A stretch of DNA of 64,000 bases from Owenia fusiformis (GCA_903813345.2 CAIIXF020000010.1:2163169-2227168); one strand, 5' to 3'. Positions 43,620 to 55,983 are shown, counted from the first letter of the stretch. Notes: generated by a model not told the origin, from the sequence alone. A program made the numbers and translations.

Positions 43620-44561
43620 TTAATGCCCTATTGCTGCAATGAAGTTCTGCTTTTTACAAAGAACATATTTTCTGAACCCTTCTTTGTATGCTTTGTCAGT
43701 CAAAAGGTATATTATCCAGTTAGAACAAGTGCTTAATCTTGTTAGTAACATTGATAATGTGATCATCCAAGGTATTGAGACAGCTGATCCTGTGATCGCC
43801 ACATACAACATCATTATGTTAATATAAGGAGTCCACATTATGTAAAAAGTTCCAATGATTATGAGGAGCATTTTCACAGCTTTCATTTGTAACTTGAACT
43901 TCCTTTTTGAATCATTTATATTCTCCTTTCCAATTATCTCAAGTTCAAGAATCTTCTTCTGTTGTTGCCTAGCAACAAAGAAGATGGAGGTATGCGCTAT
44001 TGTGATGCAGAGGAGCATTAAAAATCCAAAAACCATGATAACGAACTTATATGCAGACTTAGATTTATAGTTTACTTCACAACCGTATCCATAATCTATA
44101 TAGATCCCTTCACCAAACAGAAGAGGTATAGGTAAACAATAGCAGACTATACAAATGCAAACTAAAACTATAATCGCTAGCTTTGTCGTCATCATTTGAG
44201 AATATCTGAGTGGGAATCGCAACATCAAGGCTCTGTCAATGCTCATAAAAACAAATGTAAGCATACTTGAAAAATATGCACCAACTAAAGCTAGCCCCAA
44301 AATTGAACATTTAAGTGTAGTGATATCTCCTTGTAGAATGTTTGGAAGTATTATTATATCCATTGTCCCGCATATGAAGTTCATCAAAGCCACCGTGAAC
44401 ATACAATAACCTGCTGTGTTGTGCAGTTGTGTTGTTCTTCCCACCACATACATGATTGATATGTTTGATGCCAAGATGATAACATAGATGCAGACCAGCA
44501 GAATCGAATATCCAACATGGGGTGGATCAAATAAGTAGTGTTCATTTACTAACTGAGGCAT
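43620..44561 (-). CDS. Class-A-like GPCR, array member 6
   Basis: 313-codon intronless ORF: MPQLVNEHYLFDPPHVGYSI. The most diverged member. The NGSY glycosylation site is replaced by VNEHY, but the F-x-PP-x-x-G pattern remains. SIDRALMLRFPLRYSQM is at the DRY site, the Cys pair is present (LKCSILGL, YGYGCEVNY), RQQQKKILELE occupies loop 3, KLQMKAVKMLL precedes TM6, TM6 has MWTPY, and TM7 ends WIIYLLTDKAYKEGF. With member 5 it probably represents the older state of the array. It is 3 kb upstream of the phosphatase gene, which points the other way. Confidence 0.83.
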   Translation of the reverse strand: MPQLVNEHYLFDPPHVGYSILLVCIYVIILASNISIMYVVGRTTQLHNTAGYCMFTVALMNFICGTMDIIILPNILQGDITTLKCSILGLALVGAYFSSMLTFVFMSIDRALMLRFPLRYSQMMTTKLAIIVLVCICIVCYCLPIPLLFGEGIYIDYGYGCEVNYKSKSAYKFVIMVFGFLMLLCITIAHTSIFFVARQQQKKILELEIIGKENINDSKRKFKLQMKAVKMLLIIIGTFYIMWTPYINIMMLYVAITGSAVSIPWMITLSMLLTRLSTCSNWIIYLLTDKAYKEGFRKYVLCKKQNFIAAIGH

Positions 44562-47500
44562 ACTTTTTTTACCTGTTTATATATGTATGGTGTAGCAGTG
44601 TGCCCTCGTGTTAATTCTATACTGTTTAAATATATGTTTTAATTGTATACATTAATTATTCCTTATACGTATCTAATGACATTAGTCATAGGAATTTTGT
44701 GTTTTGCCTGTTTGTCTCTTTGGTTATAATCTCTGCAGTTTCAATCCTAATATGTCCTGTATTGTGGTACAATGAATTATTTATATATATACCCAGAGAT
44801 ATGAGTCATTTCAAGATTGTTGGTACTAATTGCATATTGTAATCAGCAGTCTGTTAAAAGCAAATTTGTAGCACATTTTCGTCCCACCAGACAAAGTTTA
44901 AGTATGGATACAGAGAGCACTCATCCTTCTCTATTCATCAGTTGGTTCATTTAATCCATTAAAAAGTACTTGTCAAGTCTAAATCATTTTGTCTTGTATT
45001 GTAGCTTTGTATGTGATACGTAGTTTATAATTATCCCACCTAACCAAATTCATTTGAGGGGTAATAGAAAAGCCGTCGGTCCATCTGTCCATGCGTCTGT
45101 ACGTACGTTTGTCCATCTGTGCGCTTGTCCGGGCGATAACTCATATACCAGTTGGTGGATTTGATTCAAATTTTATAGGCTTATGCCGTATGGTGGGAGA
45201 ACCTCTGCTCGAAAAGGAGTTTTGAATATAGTTGCTCAATTTAAAATGGCCGCTATTTTTCGTAAAAAATGTAATCTTTGATAACTCAAACATGAGTTGA
45301 CGGATTTGGTTCAAATTTTATACTTTGATGCCTAGGGACAAAGGAACTTTGTTCAAGAAGAGATTTTCAAGATGGCCGTATGAAATAATATGAATTTCAA
45401 ATATTAATTAAAAACTCAAAACCATCATTTTTGCATGTTTTTTTAAAAAAATATTTTTGACTATACAGTAAACTATTAAAAGAGAGGAGGGAATATTTAT
45501 TTATTAATTATTTATTTATTTAGACATACACTTTTTTAACAGTGGCATTCTTACATTAAGGTGCATGTAATCGAAAAATATCCACAATTCCATGTTGGTT
45601 AAAACAGCACATTTTATCAAACTAAAATGAGTCTTAAAAAGAATTAAAACATATTCATATTTGAATAATAAATTTAAATTGTATTTTCTACCCATATTAA
45701 CCCATGACACTCAAGCGTTAGTATTTAATTTGTTGTAATGCTATATACAAACTGACTTATTTTAGACTGACTGTCATCTGAATGGTTCATCCTTTTATTG
45801 TCAAATTTTTATCTCTATATAATTATTTTTATCTCATCAAGATGGTCCTTTAAATAGTGGAATTTTTGAGACATTTGAGTCAGTTAAAGGACTTTATTGA
45901 ATTAGTTAAAGGACATGATACATGCAGTTAATAGTGAAATGATCATGAATTATAATTTTGATCCAATCGTTTTTTTTTAAATTGACGGGATGAGAAAAAA
46001 GATTAAGTTGGGACTTAGCAGATAGAGGTAATAATAGTTAACCAGATTATCTCCAAGCAATCAATCCCAGACGCATATCCTTTGTAACAAAAACAAAGCT
46101 TATTAAGAATTATAATTAGTCACACCTGTTTCAATAGAAGAGATCAAGATCTCAAATTGACCTTTTAATTATTTTTGGCAGGTAATATAAACATAAACTG
46201 CTTAACTCTGATAAGGCAGTTGCAGAAAATCCGCGAGAAATCTTATATCTGATTCAATGTTCACTAGAGACAGGATAATTCAATTGATTTTGCCAGGGTT
46301 TAGTGTTCACTGTTCATAGTTGGTAGGTGTTCACTATAGGATTGCACTTTAACATGGGAGTCAATGGGAGAAAAAGGTTTTGCCGAATAAAAACGTTCAC
46401 TGTTAATAGGTGTTCACTAGAGAGATGTGTTCACTAACTCAGGTTTTACTGTATCTCAAATATTGTTGTTTTTGCAAAATGTCATTCACACTACTATACC
46501 CCCATACTGTATCCTGTATTCCTTTAAAAGAAATACAGGCTACAGCAAAGTTGCAAATGGAGGACGTTTGTTTATTTCCATAGTTCTGAAGGTATACTAG
46601 ATTTTTTATATATTCCAAGTGTTTTACTATACATTGTATGAATTCATCGAGCAGTTTGCAACGTATTATTACCAGAAAAGCCCAATGGAAGATAGAGATA
46701 GAGAATACCCGCTCCATTTGCAACTTAACTGTACCCTGTATCCTTCTTAAATATGGTCACGTGGTAGGGTAGTGCTGTAGTGTGTCATTAGGTATTTTTT
46801 GAGCATGGATGTTGAGTGTTTACCGTTTGATATGCTTATGGACTGCTCAAGAGTGAATTCTGTATAAACATTATATCTAGTATCTACAATTATTTTTGAT
46901 GGTATGAATGTTGGTTATCAATTAAAATTTATTCTTCAACTTGTATTATAATGACTTTAGTATGAATGAAAATCCATTTGTGTCGTCTTGGTCTTGGATT
47001 GTGATATAAGTACTAAATGGTTTGAGTAGGGGAATTAGACATCGTTTCTTTTCACATTGGATTATGATTTGGGATAGTTCAGGTTTGTTTTCCTTATGAC
47101 TGGTGTACATTTCAATGTTTTCCCTTTTTGCATTTCAGCTAATACTGTGCTTGAATCCTTGAACATGCTCTATTATGGGTATGGAATTGAGTCTTTCCAA
47201 ATGGTTCAAATGACTGACATGTTTTCCCATGACTCATTCAGGGGATCGTTATTTCTATAGAAAACTATGAACATGTTATCACTGTTTAATAGTTCCGTTA
47301 GTCATATTGGAAACATTACATTTTTGATACCTATTCACTGTAAAATTAATTATTGTGAAAATCATATCAGAATTTATGAATTATTTTATGATCTATGATG
47401 CCTCATGAAGAGCATCAAAATTTTCATTTAACTAGCCATGAGGTATAGTAGAAATGTGACGCACTTGTGCACCACTTTTAAAGCTAATACATGTACCTCA

Positions 47501-47625
47501 CACCTGTTTTAATTATACGTTTATTTCTACCATTCACTCCATGGACTGTCAATATGCAAGGATTGTTTACTATTAGGATAGCAATTTAATCCCAAAATAA
47601 GTACATATATTTTTGTCTTTTTCAG
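44562..47625. other. Divergent intergenic region between GPCR 6 and the phosphatase gene
   Basis: No exon seen. 45050-45330 is a dispersed repeat (CCGTCGGTCCATCTGTCCAT, then CGATAACTCATATACCAGTT, then TGGATTTGATTCAAATTTTA twice), a type common in marine invertebrate genomes; a trace occurs near 21290. 46296-46453 is a member of the AAAACCTGTCTAA family. Promoters of both flanking genes must lie here, but no element can be singled out. Confidence 0.55.
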
Positions 47626-50600
47626 ATGGCTATAACTTTTGCCAACATGGATTACAAAGTTGCATTTTGTTTACAACTAACTCTGGGTAAGTGTATATAC
47701 ATTTTGACTTTAAATCATTTAATATTTAATTACAGTGAAGTATTAAAGAGTATTCGAGGAAAAGAGTAAGAAATTGAACTTTGAAATGCAAAACAGACTA
47801 CAAAAACAGCATCCAAATCCATGATATCAAATATGCTAGCAAATAGTGGTGAATAATCTCTCATCTTTTTATTGTCATGATTGGAATGCTTGCTGTAAGA
47901 ATATCTAAAATTTGTAATTTTCAGTTTGCTGGTTCCAGATAGACCTTGTTAAAACCAATCTAGCAAGTTCAACAGACCTCCAGGTGATCAGTTCTACACC
48001 TGAAGGGATTGATATACACCCTACAAGTTTAAGTGGCAGTACTGACAACCTCTCAAATGATGCCAATAGTATTACCATTAGTACAGGTGGTGGATCCATA
48101 GAATATATTAACATTATACCTACTGCTACATCAACAGTTAACTCAGCAAGCAGATATTCAGACATTCAAAATGATGATCAGTATGCCACTGACCACATAT
48201 CATTGATTCCCTCCTCTACAATTAAGGGATGTCATACAGACATTCAATTACAAACGTCCTCATATGAAACTATGTTATATCAGTATTCATCAAAGACACC
48301 AACTTTTATCCCACCACAAAAACTATATTCAACTCATCCAGTGGATGCATCCATTTTCAGTGAATATGATATTAGCTACACAGATAATGCCTTCATTTCT
48401 TCAATTGAAATAGTAGCTACAACAGTTATATCCAGTGACAATGATCCTTCTAGCTCTCTACAAATGGAAAGTGTGTCTGTCATCACTGATAATAATCCAA
48501 AGGAAAAACAAGAACATCTGTTTAATACAACCTTTGAGGAATCTGAAAATCTGGACAACCTTACAAAACATCCATTGGATATATCAAATCAGACCAAATC
48601 AGTGACCTTGCATAATTCCACACCAATCCTGCATTCCACAGTTTCACACATTTCAGCAAGTAGAAATGCTTCTGAAGTTGCTGAAGAGTATAGTAAAACA
48701 GAGTCACGATCAACAAAAGCATTATATGGATTTGTTTCATCATCAATGCTTGCTTTGGAAACTGCATTGTACACTAGCATTTTGCAAACCCCTTCATTTG
48801 TAAGCAAATCATTATCTGCAACCTTAGACCCTATTCAAAACCAAAAAGTCTCACAAACAAAAGATATCATATGGAGTGCCACAATACCAGTAGAAAGTAT
48901 ACCAAGTATGATAAGCTCATCTAGTTCATTTATATCATCAGATGGAACAAGTACACCTATTATGCCATCATTTGGCTTACAATCATCAATATTATCTACC
49001 GATATTGGATCAACAATTCAGGTCCCATTGGATGCAAAATCTACATTAACAGGATCATTGATAGAGATTGATAGTACACATATGAGACTGGCAACACAAA
49101 CAGTAAAGGTTGATTCAAGAAGTGCAATGATTCTTTCTGATTCATCAGAAGTGACTTTTTCTTCATCTTCTTCAATGCCAACAACAATGTCTAGTGGAGG
49201 ACTTCTTTTACAAAAAATAATGTCAACTCCGTCAGTTGGATTGTTGAACAGTGCATTGGAAACTTCAATCGGCACTTCTCCTATTTCCAATTCAATGAAT
49301 TCTGATTCAATGTCATCCCTAGGAATGTGTTCCTCATGTATACCAACAACAAAATCAACACAAATGATATTTAGTGATTCACATGCGACATCATCATTAA
49401 TGTCCTCATTTTCATCAATTGGACCAATCGCTACATCAATACAAGTGATTTCTAGTGATTCATATATGACTACAAGGACAACTACAATGTCAGTATCAAC
49501 ATTACCAAATTACACTATTTTATCAACAGCAACATCAATTATGTCTCTATTTGCATCATCTACAGTACAAACTGCTGAATCTGAAACAACTTTGCCTACA
49601 GGTTTAACAGATGAAACGACTTCATCAATTGTGAATACCTCAAATGGACCAATAACAAAAAGTGGAGTCTCAGAAGAACCTAAATCTGAAGCAGTTACAA
49701 AGGATTATGTTAGCAGTAGAGGAAAATCTCCTTTTAGTACCACATATCGTAAATATACTTCAATCCCAATATCAGACACTGGGAACTCAATAACTAAACA
49801 TGTAACATTATTTAAAAAATCAACTTTAACACCAATATCAACCACACCAGGTTATAAAAAGCCACAACAAATCACCAAACACCCATTCTCTCACCAGCCC
49901 TTTACTGGAACAATCCCAGGCCTCATCACTACAAGAACAAGTAAACCTATCCGTAAACCAATCAAACCTTCATTGTATGTTACCATAGTTATGAAATTGA
50001 CTTGGTCAGAATTCTGCTTGAAGGTTCCTCAGTTCCTAACAATGATGACTAAGATGGTCAATCTTGGCTTACATAAACCAATCAAAACAGAACAGGTGAA
50101 AATCATGAACCATAAATACTGTGATGAACAAAATGAAAAACTTGATGTATTCAGAAGTCGCAAACTTGCATATATTCATGGTGTGGTTCCTGATAAACTG
50201 AGTATCAATAAGCGAGATGTCTCAATTGGAATCCGCATAGACATATATGTGACTGACCAGAAGGGGGGATACAGCTATGACTTAACCAGTGTTCTGGCCA
50301 ATACTATAAGTGAAGAGTTTGATGGCAAGACAAAAACACTCATTGGGATAGGACTGGTAATTGATACAACTGAATAATTATATAATTGAAATGAATCAAT
50401 ATTACATATTACTAAAGAACAAAATTTCAACCCTTAACAATCATTTTAGGTGCAATACTAAACCTCACAACCTCAACAAACATGACTTTTTTATTTTAAG
50501 GTAATGGAGTATAAGGTCCATGGTAAACTGAAGGTGTCACATTCTCAACAGGTGGTACGCAAGCACATGAGTGATGGCGTCATAGTGGCTATCACTCTTG

Positions 50601-53600
50601 CCTGTATTGCAGGGGTGTGCTTTGTAGGCTTGATTGTCTTGCAGGTACTAGTATGTACCACTTATACCATATATTGTAATGTACAGACATAAAACAGATT
50701 TTCAACAATTTAATCAATTTTCGATTTCTCTCATGAATATTTTTGAGTATTTGTGAACTCCAATAACTGAATTTAGTCCTCTTGGACATATCAATACCAT
50801 CATTTGAATACTTTAGTGAAGTTGATTAAATTTAGACATTTTATTGCAGATATTGTTCAAAAGGCGTAGAGGCAAGAAGATGGCCAGGACTTATGAGTAC
50901 GAATGTGGAGACACTTATTCCACCCACAGTGTAGAATCCATCCATCTTACAACTTTCAATCACTCAAATAGAGCTGCAAACCACCTTGGCTACATCAATG
51001 AGGCAATGGATCTTGGACAGGTCAGCAACAAACAACATATCAATGTGGATATAAAGACACAAATGAATATGTACTTTTGATAAAAATAACAGCAATGCAA
51101 TTAACACTACTGTAATATGTATTGCAATGAATTAAAAAATAGCAAAATATCTCCAAATGATTTTTAGAAGTTGTCATTCTGTAAGATAATGTAATGAACA
51201 GTTAGACAAATAAAATATTTTTTAATAATAAAAATAATACTTCTTGACTGAAAAATTGATAATATACCAAGTGAACCTTATTATAGAAAAATTGACACTT
51301 GTATTACAGGAAGTGTTAAGTCGACCCATGGATTTCCATGAACTGGGATCATTTGCAGACAACTGGGAGGGAATAACAGATGAATATCAGGTAACAGTTA
51401 CATTCTAACACACTTAGTTACATATTCAGAGAAATCAAATTCATGACTCTTTAACAATAAAATAGAAACAACTTTGTAACAAATAATAGTGATACAATTA
51501 AAGATTCTCGCAATCTTTATCCAATCAGCGTTTGCGAGTGTGTCGGCTCACGTATAAAAGGCGAATCCAACTCAAATCCATGCAGGGGTGTATGAGGTAC
51601 TCGAATAGGAAAGAGCTCGTGAAATCTGAATTTATATGCACATGGTCAATGTTTACACATGTTTGGAGTTATTGAAGAAAATGTGATATGGGTGTGGTTC
51701 CGAATTTGAAGTCATTGCTGGAAAATATGATTTTAATTCGTGAAATTATATCTATAAATACAGCACTAAAAATAACAGTACACATGAAGTACATGTATGA
51801 TTGTGTCCAGAAATGTTTGAAACCCTTAAAAAAATTCTGTCTGCATTTTGTCACCATTGCTCTTACTTCCCGCATTCTAGTGCTGTTTGAATGAATATAT
51901 TCATTAATGTATTTCTAACTAAAATATTATTTCTACTTGTGGCTTTACATATTTTGTGGTTATTTTTAAAGTTGTTGCCCAATTTTATGCCAAAGCTGTC
52001 TGAAGTTCCAATAGGTGCAGAGGATAAGAATAGATATGCCAATGTCATACCAGGTATAGTATACTCGTATGTATAATGCAAGGTATAGACAAAATATGGC
52101 GCTAGATAAAAGGTTCAGTGCGCATTGTAAGGTGTTACTACAGAATGTGATATGCCAATATTATGCCATGTTTAAATGTGAGTGTTATATTTTAAAAATA
52201 TGGCAATGTTAAATTCCAAACAATATGCCAATATTCACGGATTATGTCACAAACATGGGATTTTCAATTTGCTTATAATTAGTCAGGTTAACTTCTGTAA
52301 TACACTTGTATAACACACTTTTTCCTTACCATCAATATCTGAATAAGAATATAGAGATTTATATTTGGATACATATTACATGTTACAAATCAATCTATGG
52401 TTCTAGTGAGAAGTACCAGGGTGAAACTGAGTGATACAGGGGAAGAACATTCAGAGTACATCAATGCTAACTATGTTAGGGTAAGAAAAGTTTACAGTAC
52501 ATGAATACTAATTTTGTCAGGGTAAGAAACAGTACATCAATGCTATCTATGTTAGGGCATGAAACACAGTACACAAGTACTTAAAAGTATACCAGGGTAA
52601 GAAACACATCACGATACATCAATACTAAGATTTGTCAGGTAAAAATGATTTTATGTCACCTTTGTGTGCTATTGAAATTAGATCATGCTGAGTGAGATAA
52701 GCCCAATTTTGAATCTCTTTTAATAACTATTCCAGGGTTATGCAGATGAAGCAAGATGCTACATAGCCACACAGGCTCCATTAGAGGATACTGTGAATGA
52801 TTTCTGGAGGATGGTCTGGGAGCAGCAAAGCCAGGTGATCATCATGTTGACAGATCTGGAGGAACATGGCTTGGTGAGGATATATTTAGTTAAATGCAGA
52901 CACTTTAAATTTTGCCTGTTTACTTTTTTAGTTGTAAAATAACTTAGATAAACTTGAATAACATAAAATTTGAAATGCCATGCTTCTGAAGAAATGTGGT
53001 TCATCAAAGTAACCACATTGATTACTGTGTCCAAGTTATCCCATGATAATAATTGCTTTTTCTATGTAGCAACATCATTCTCAGATTTAACCAGCTTGTA
53101 CTGTTTCTTTTTCATTTGATTTGATTTTAACTTTGTGTTCACCATTTCATTTCCAGTCTAAGTGTGCCCCCTATTGGCCAGATGAAGACCCTGAGGGAAC
53201 AGATACTTTACAATTGTATGGGGATTATGAAGTTGTTCTGAAGGCTAGGGAAGAAAAACCTGACTGTATTGTGTCAACACTCTCACTCAAAGATATTGAG
53301 GTATGAATACTATATCTACACTCTTACTCAAAGATATTGAGGTATGTCAGATATCTCAATACTATATCTACACTCTTACTCAAAGATATAAACACTCAGG
53401 AAAATATACGGAGGATGCTTTGGTTGGGTATCTGTGTTCTAGCTGGATAGAAGCATGACAAATTAATTTTATTCCAAATGTCACTTCCAGTCCATGATTA
53501 ATTTGAAATCTGTGTAACACTATATAGATATCTAGTCATTTCAAGAATTTTAAGATACCTCGTATTATGTTCTTCATTTCGTTTTTTCAAGAAAAATCTT

Positions 53601-55260
53601 TGTCGTTATGTGACCCATTTTTGGTACACATCATGGCCAATCCATGGGGTACCAGACAGTGCCAAGTCTGTGCTGAAGTTCCTGGTGGATGTGAGGCCCT
53701 TTATGGAAGAGAGCCATGGACCTCCCATAGTGCACTGCAGGTAGGAATCCCCATCTATGTAAGTTAAAACAGTGAACAATTGTTGAATAACTATATGGAC
53801 CAGGGGTGCATTTCTGTAGCATTCTTAGCTATTATTCATAAGACCAAGGCAACGATCATGACGTCATATGTTGTGATTGTGATGAAGATATGACGTAGTA
53901 TTACATAAACTATGACACCAGATACTTATTGCCCTATCAACTAAACAAATGACAAAGCTAAATGTCACACATCACTGCTGATTATATTTTAATTTGTGAC
54001 GTCATTAACATGTTACCTAACCAACAGAAAACAAGCAGTTACATGTAGTTTGTTCATTGTCTTTCTCTGTGGTATTTTCATAAAAAGTTGGATCAATTTT
54101 GTCAAAATAGCATTATGGCCTTCGTATTTTCTAGTGACATTTTCACTTGATTAGCTTGTTACATTTTCTCAGCTGAATTCTGAATGAGTCTTATATCAAA
54201 TAAGCCCACTGGTCTTAACTTAAATATATTCTTAATATTAGAATCATATGGACCTATATCTTCATATTGCAGTCCAGGCACGGGTAGGACAGGCACAGTA
54301 ATTGCAGTAGACATCTGTATGAGACAATATGAGGAGACCCACACGGTGGATGTCCTACACAGTGTAGATACAATACGTGAAGACAGGGCTGGCAGTGTAC
54401 AGACTGTACATCAGTATGCATTCATTTATAAGGTAAGGCATAGAGACCCACACGGTGGATGTCCTACACAGTGTAGATACTATACGTGAAGACAGGGCTG
54501 GCAGTGTACAGACTGTACATCAGTATGCATTTATTTATAAGGTAAAACATAGGGACCTGCATGCTCCCTCCATATGACTTTGTTATTCTTAGCAGCTTCT
54601 TGGTTACAAGACCGTAAGATGTAATGAGTATCAAAATGAAATCCATGCTACAGGAAAGTAAATCTTTAATACACACCTTATTGCGTTGTTTTGGTTTATA
54701 TTGCAACCCAAAAAGGTGTGTATTCAAGATCTACTTTCCTGTTATCTCACTGACAGGCGAAAGTTTTGTTGAAAAATGATTTTCCCTTATTGACTTTTAA
54801 TTTATATTTAATAAGGTTAATCCGAGTCTTAAAGGACAATGAAGAAACAGGTTCTTTAGTGTGTGGGCTCAATCCCCCACCATACTGATCTTTCTTGTTG
54901 CAAATAAGATGTCAGAATAGCTTTCACAGTGAAGATAGATTATCCAAAATCACTGTTTTCTCTTGATGCTGAATAAATGTTTCCTCATTCCTCAATTGTA
55001 AAATTGATTCCTGCCAAAATTTTATTGAAATCCGTGCATTTTCAAAAAGATCGAAATAAAAAATATGGACGTCTTTTTTTGGCCCACCCTGTAAAAATCA
55101 TTTCTTTCACCCCTAAGCTTATGTATATGGTAAATCCTCTTGCTTTGTGTAATCATTGTTTTTATTATATTTTCAGGCCCTAACTACATATTGTAATATG
55201 CTGAGGTATTCATCAACAGTCTCGCTCTCATCTTCAGTAGCTTCAAGCTCTTATGCCTAG
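47626..55260 (+). CDS. Receptor-type tyrosine phosphatase-like protein, mucin-like ectodomain, probable pseudophosphatase
   Basis: Exons 47626-47686, 47925-50356, 50501-50644, 50850-51020, 51310-51390, 51972-52053, 52407-52480, 52736-52873, 53157-53300, 53592-53740, 54273-54432, 55177-55260 join to 1239 residues. Order: probable signal peptide ([16 protein letters not shown]); about 670 Ser/Thr-rich residues; a folded module before the membrane (about 690-850); one TM ([20 protein letters not shown]) then KRRRGKK; one PTP domain (about 950-1230). PTP motifs: [17 protein letters not shown]-type [35 protein letters not shown] (Cys1158, Arg1164) and [11 protein letters not shown]. The WPD loop reads WPI, so the general acid is missing, and the usual Ala in HCSAG is Pro. 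Vertebrate PTPRN/IA-2, which is inactive, is altered at the same two sites. The start assumes the ATG directly after an acceptor; an upstream 5' exon is likely. Confidence 0.88.
47925..50356 (+). other. Giant mucin-like ectodomain exon
   Basis: One exon of 2432 bp encodes nearly the whole ectodomain. Ser and Thr dominate from about codon 30 to 690, with imperfect TSxxMSS/SSSS-type runs suited to O-glycosylation and a few N-glycosylation sites (HNST, NYTI, NTSN). The last 160 codons are different: ordinary composition, Cys in SEFCLKVP and KYCDEQ, and [15 protein letters not shown]. This may be a SEA-like or other juxtamembrane module; I cannot name it firmly. Confidence 0.75.
50357..50377 (+). 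promoter_or_regulatory. Read-through of donor 2 leads to an early stop
   Basis: If the donor at 50357 (CTG|GTAATT) is not used, the frame continues VIDTTE and stops at 50377. An intron-retaining transcript would then encode a secreted ectodomain without TM or PTP domain. Confidence 0.4.
52455..52640 (+). repeat. Tandem repeats of the end of phosphatase exon 7 with its donor
   Basis: Exon end AGTACATCAATGCTAACTAT + GTTAGG|GTAAGAAA is followed by about four diverged copies, period near 40 bp. They include TACATGAATACTAATTTTGT + CAGG|GTAAGAAA and TACATCAATGCTATCTATGT + TAGGGCATGAAA. At least two downstream copies keep GTAAGAAA. Confidence 0.85.
53266..53390 (+). repeat. Tandem repeats of the end of phosphatase exon 9 with its donor
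   Basis: ACACTCTCACTCAAAGATAT + TGAG|GTATGAATAC is repeated as ACACTCTTACTCAAAGATAT + TGAG|GTATGTCAG. A third copy lacks the donor (CACTCTTACTCAAAGATATA). TACTATATCT links the units. Confidence 0.88.
54334..54551 (+). repeat. 109-bp tandem duplication of the end of phosphatase exon 11 with its donor
   Basis: GAGACCCACACGGTGGATGT starts at 54334 and at 54443. Through CATCAGTATGCATTCATTTA + TAAG|GTAA the copies differ at only a few sites. The second copy has a donor (GTAAAA) but no acceptor. Reading from exon 11 into it gives a stop at TACTATACGTGA. Confidence 0.93.
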
Positions 55261-55534
55261 GAAATAATCAGCACTTGTTTAAGGCTAAAATGTTAGCTAA
55301 TGGATAAATGGTGAATCTTAGACTCATATACGTCATCTTTCAATGTACCTCATGTCTCATGGATATTCGAGCTTATATGTATTATGGACAATAAAATGCA
55401 TATTCACTTTATGAATGAGCAGTGCAACTCACATGGTTCCTGGAGTAATGATGAGTTTATATACCTAATCTTAATGGGCAATGGACATGGATGGTGTCTT
55501 ATGTACATGTCATATGGTCAATTTATCTGACATG

Positions 55535-55925
55535 CCAATGTAGCTCATGTCATATGACCAATGTAACTTATGTTATATAACCAATGTAGCTTATATGCCT
55601 CATGGCCAGTGGCTTATATACCTTATTGCCAGTGCAGCTTATATACCTTATGGCCAGTGCAGCTTATAAACCTTGTGGCCAATGTAGCTAATATACATTA
55701 TGACCAATGTTCCGTATATACCTTTTGGCCAATGTAGATTATATACCTTGTGACCAATGTTGCATAAATACCTTATGGTCAATGTAGCTTATATACCTTA
55801 CGGCCAATGTAGCTAATATACCTTATGGCCAATGTAGCTAATATACCTTATGGCCAATGTAGCTAATATACCTTATGGCCAATGTAGCTTATATACCTTA
55901 TGGCCAATGTTGTGTATATGTATGC
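55535..55925 (+). repeat. 25-bp minisatellite in the phosphatase 3' UTR
   Basis: The unit TGGCCAATGTAGCTAATATA + CCTTA recurs about 15 times; exact 25-bp spacing is visible at 55802, 55827 and 55852. It follows the stop codon by 275 bp and precedes the poly(A) signal. Confidence 0.9.
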
Positions 55926-55977
55926 CTTATGTTCCTTGTAGATCATGGTGTATAGATATAAACCAAACAGTGCCCTA

Positions 55978-55983
55978 AATAAA
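55978..55983 (+). terminator. Likely phosphatase poly(A) signal
   Basis: AATAAA in CCCTAAATAAAGTTACTGG, the first strong signal after the stop; it would give a 3' UTR of about 0.7 kb. Confidence 0.5.
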
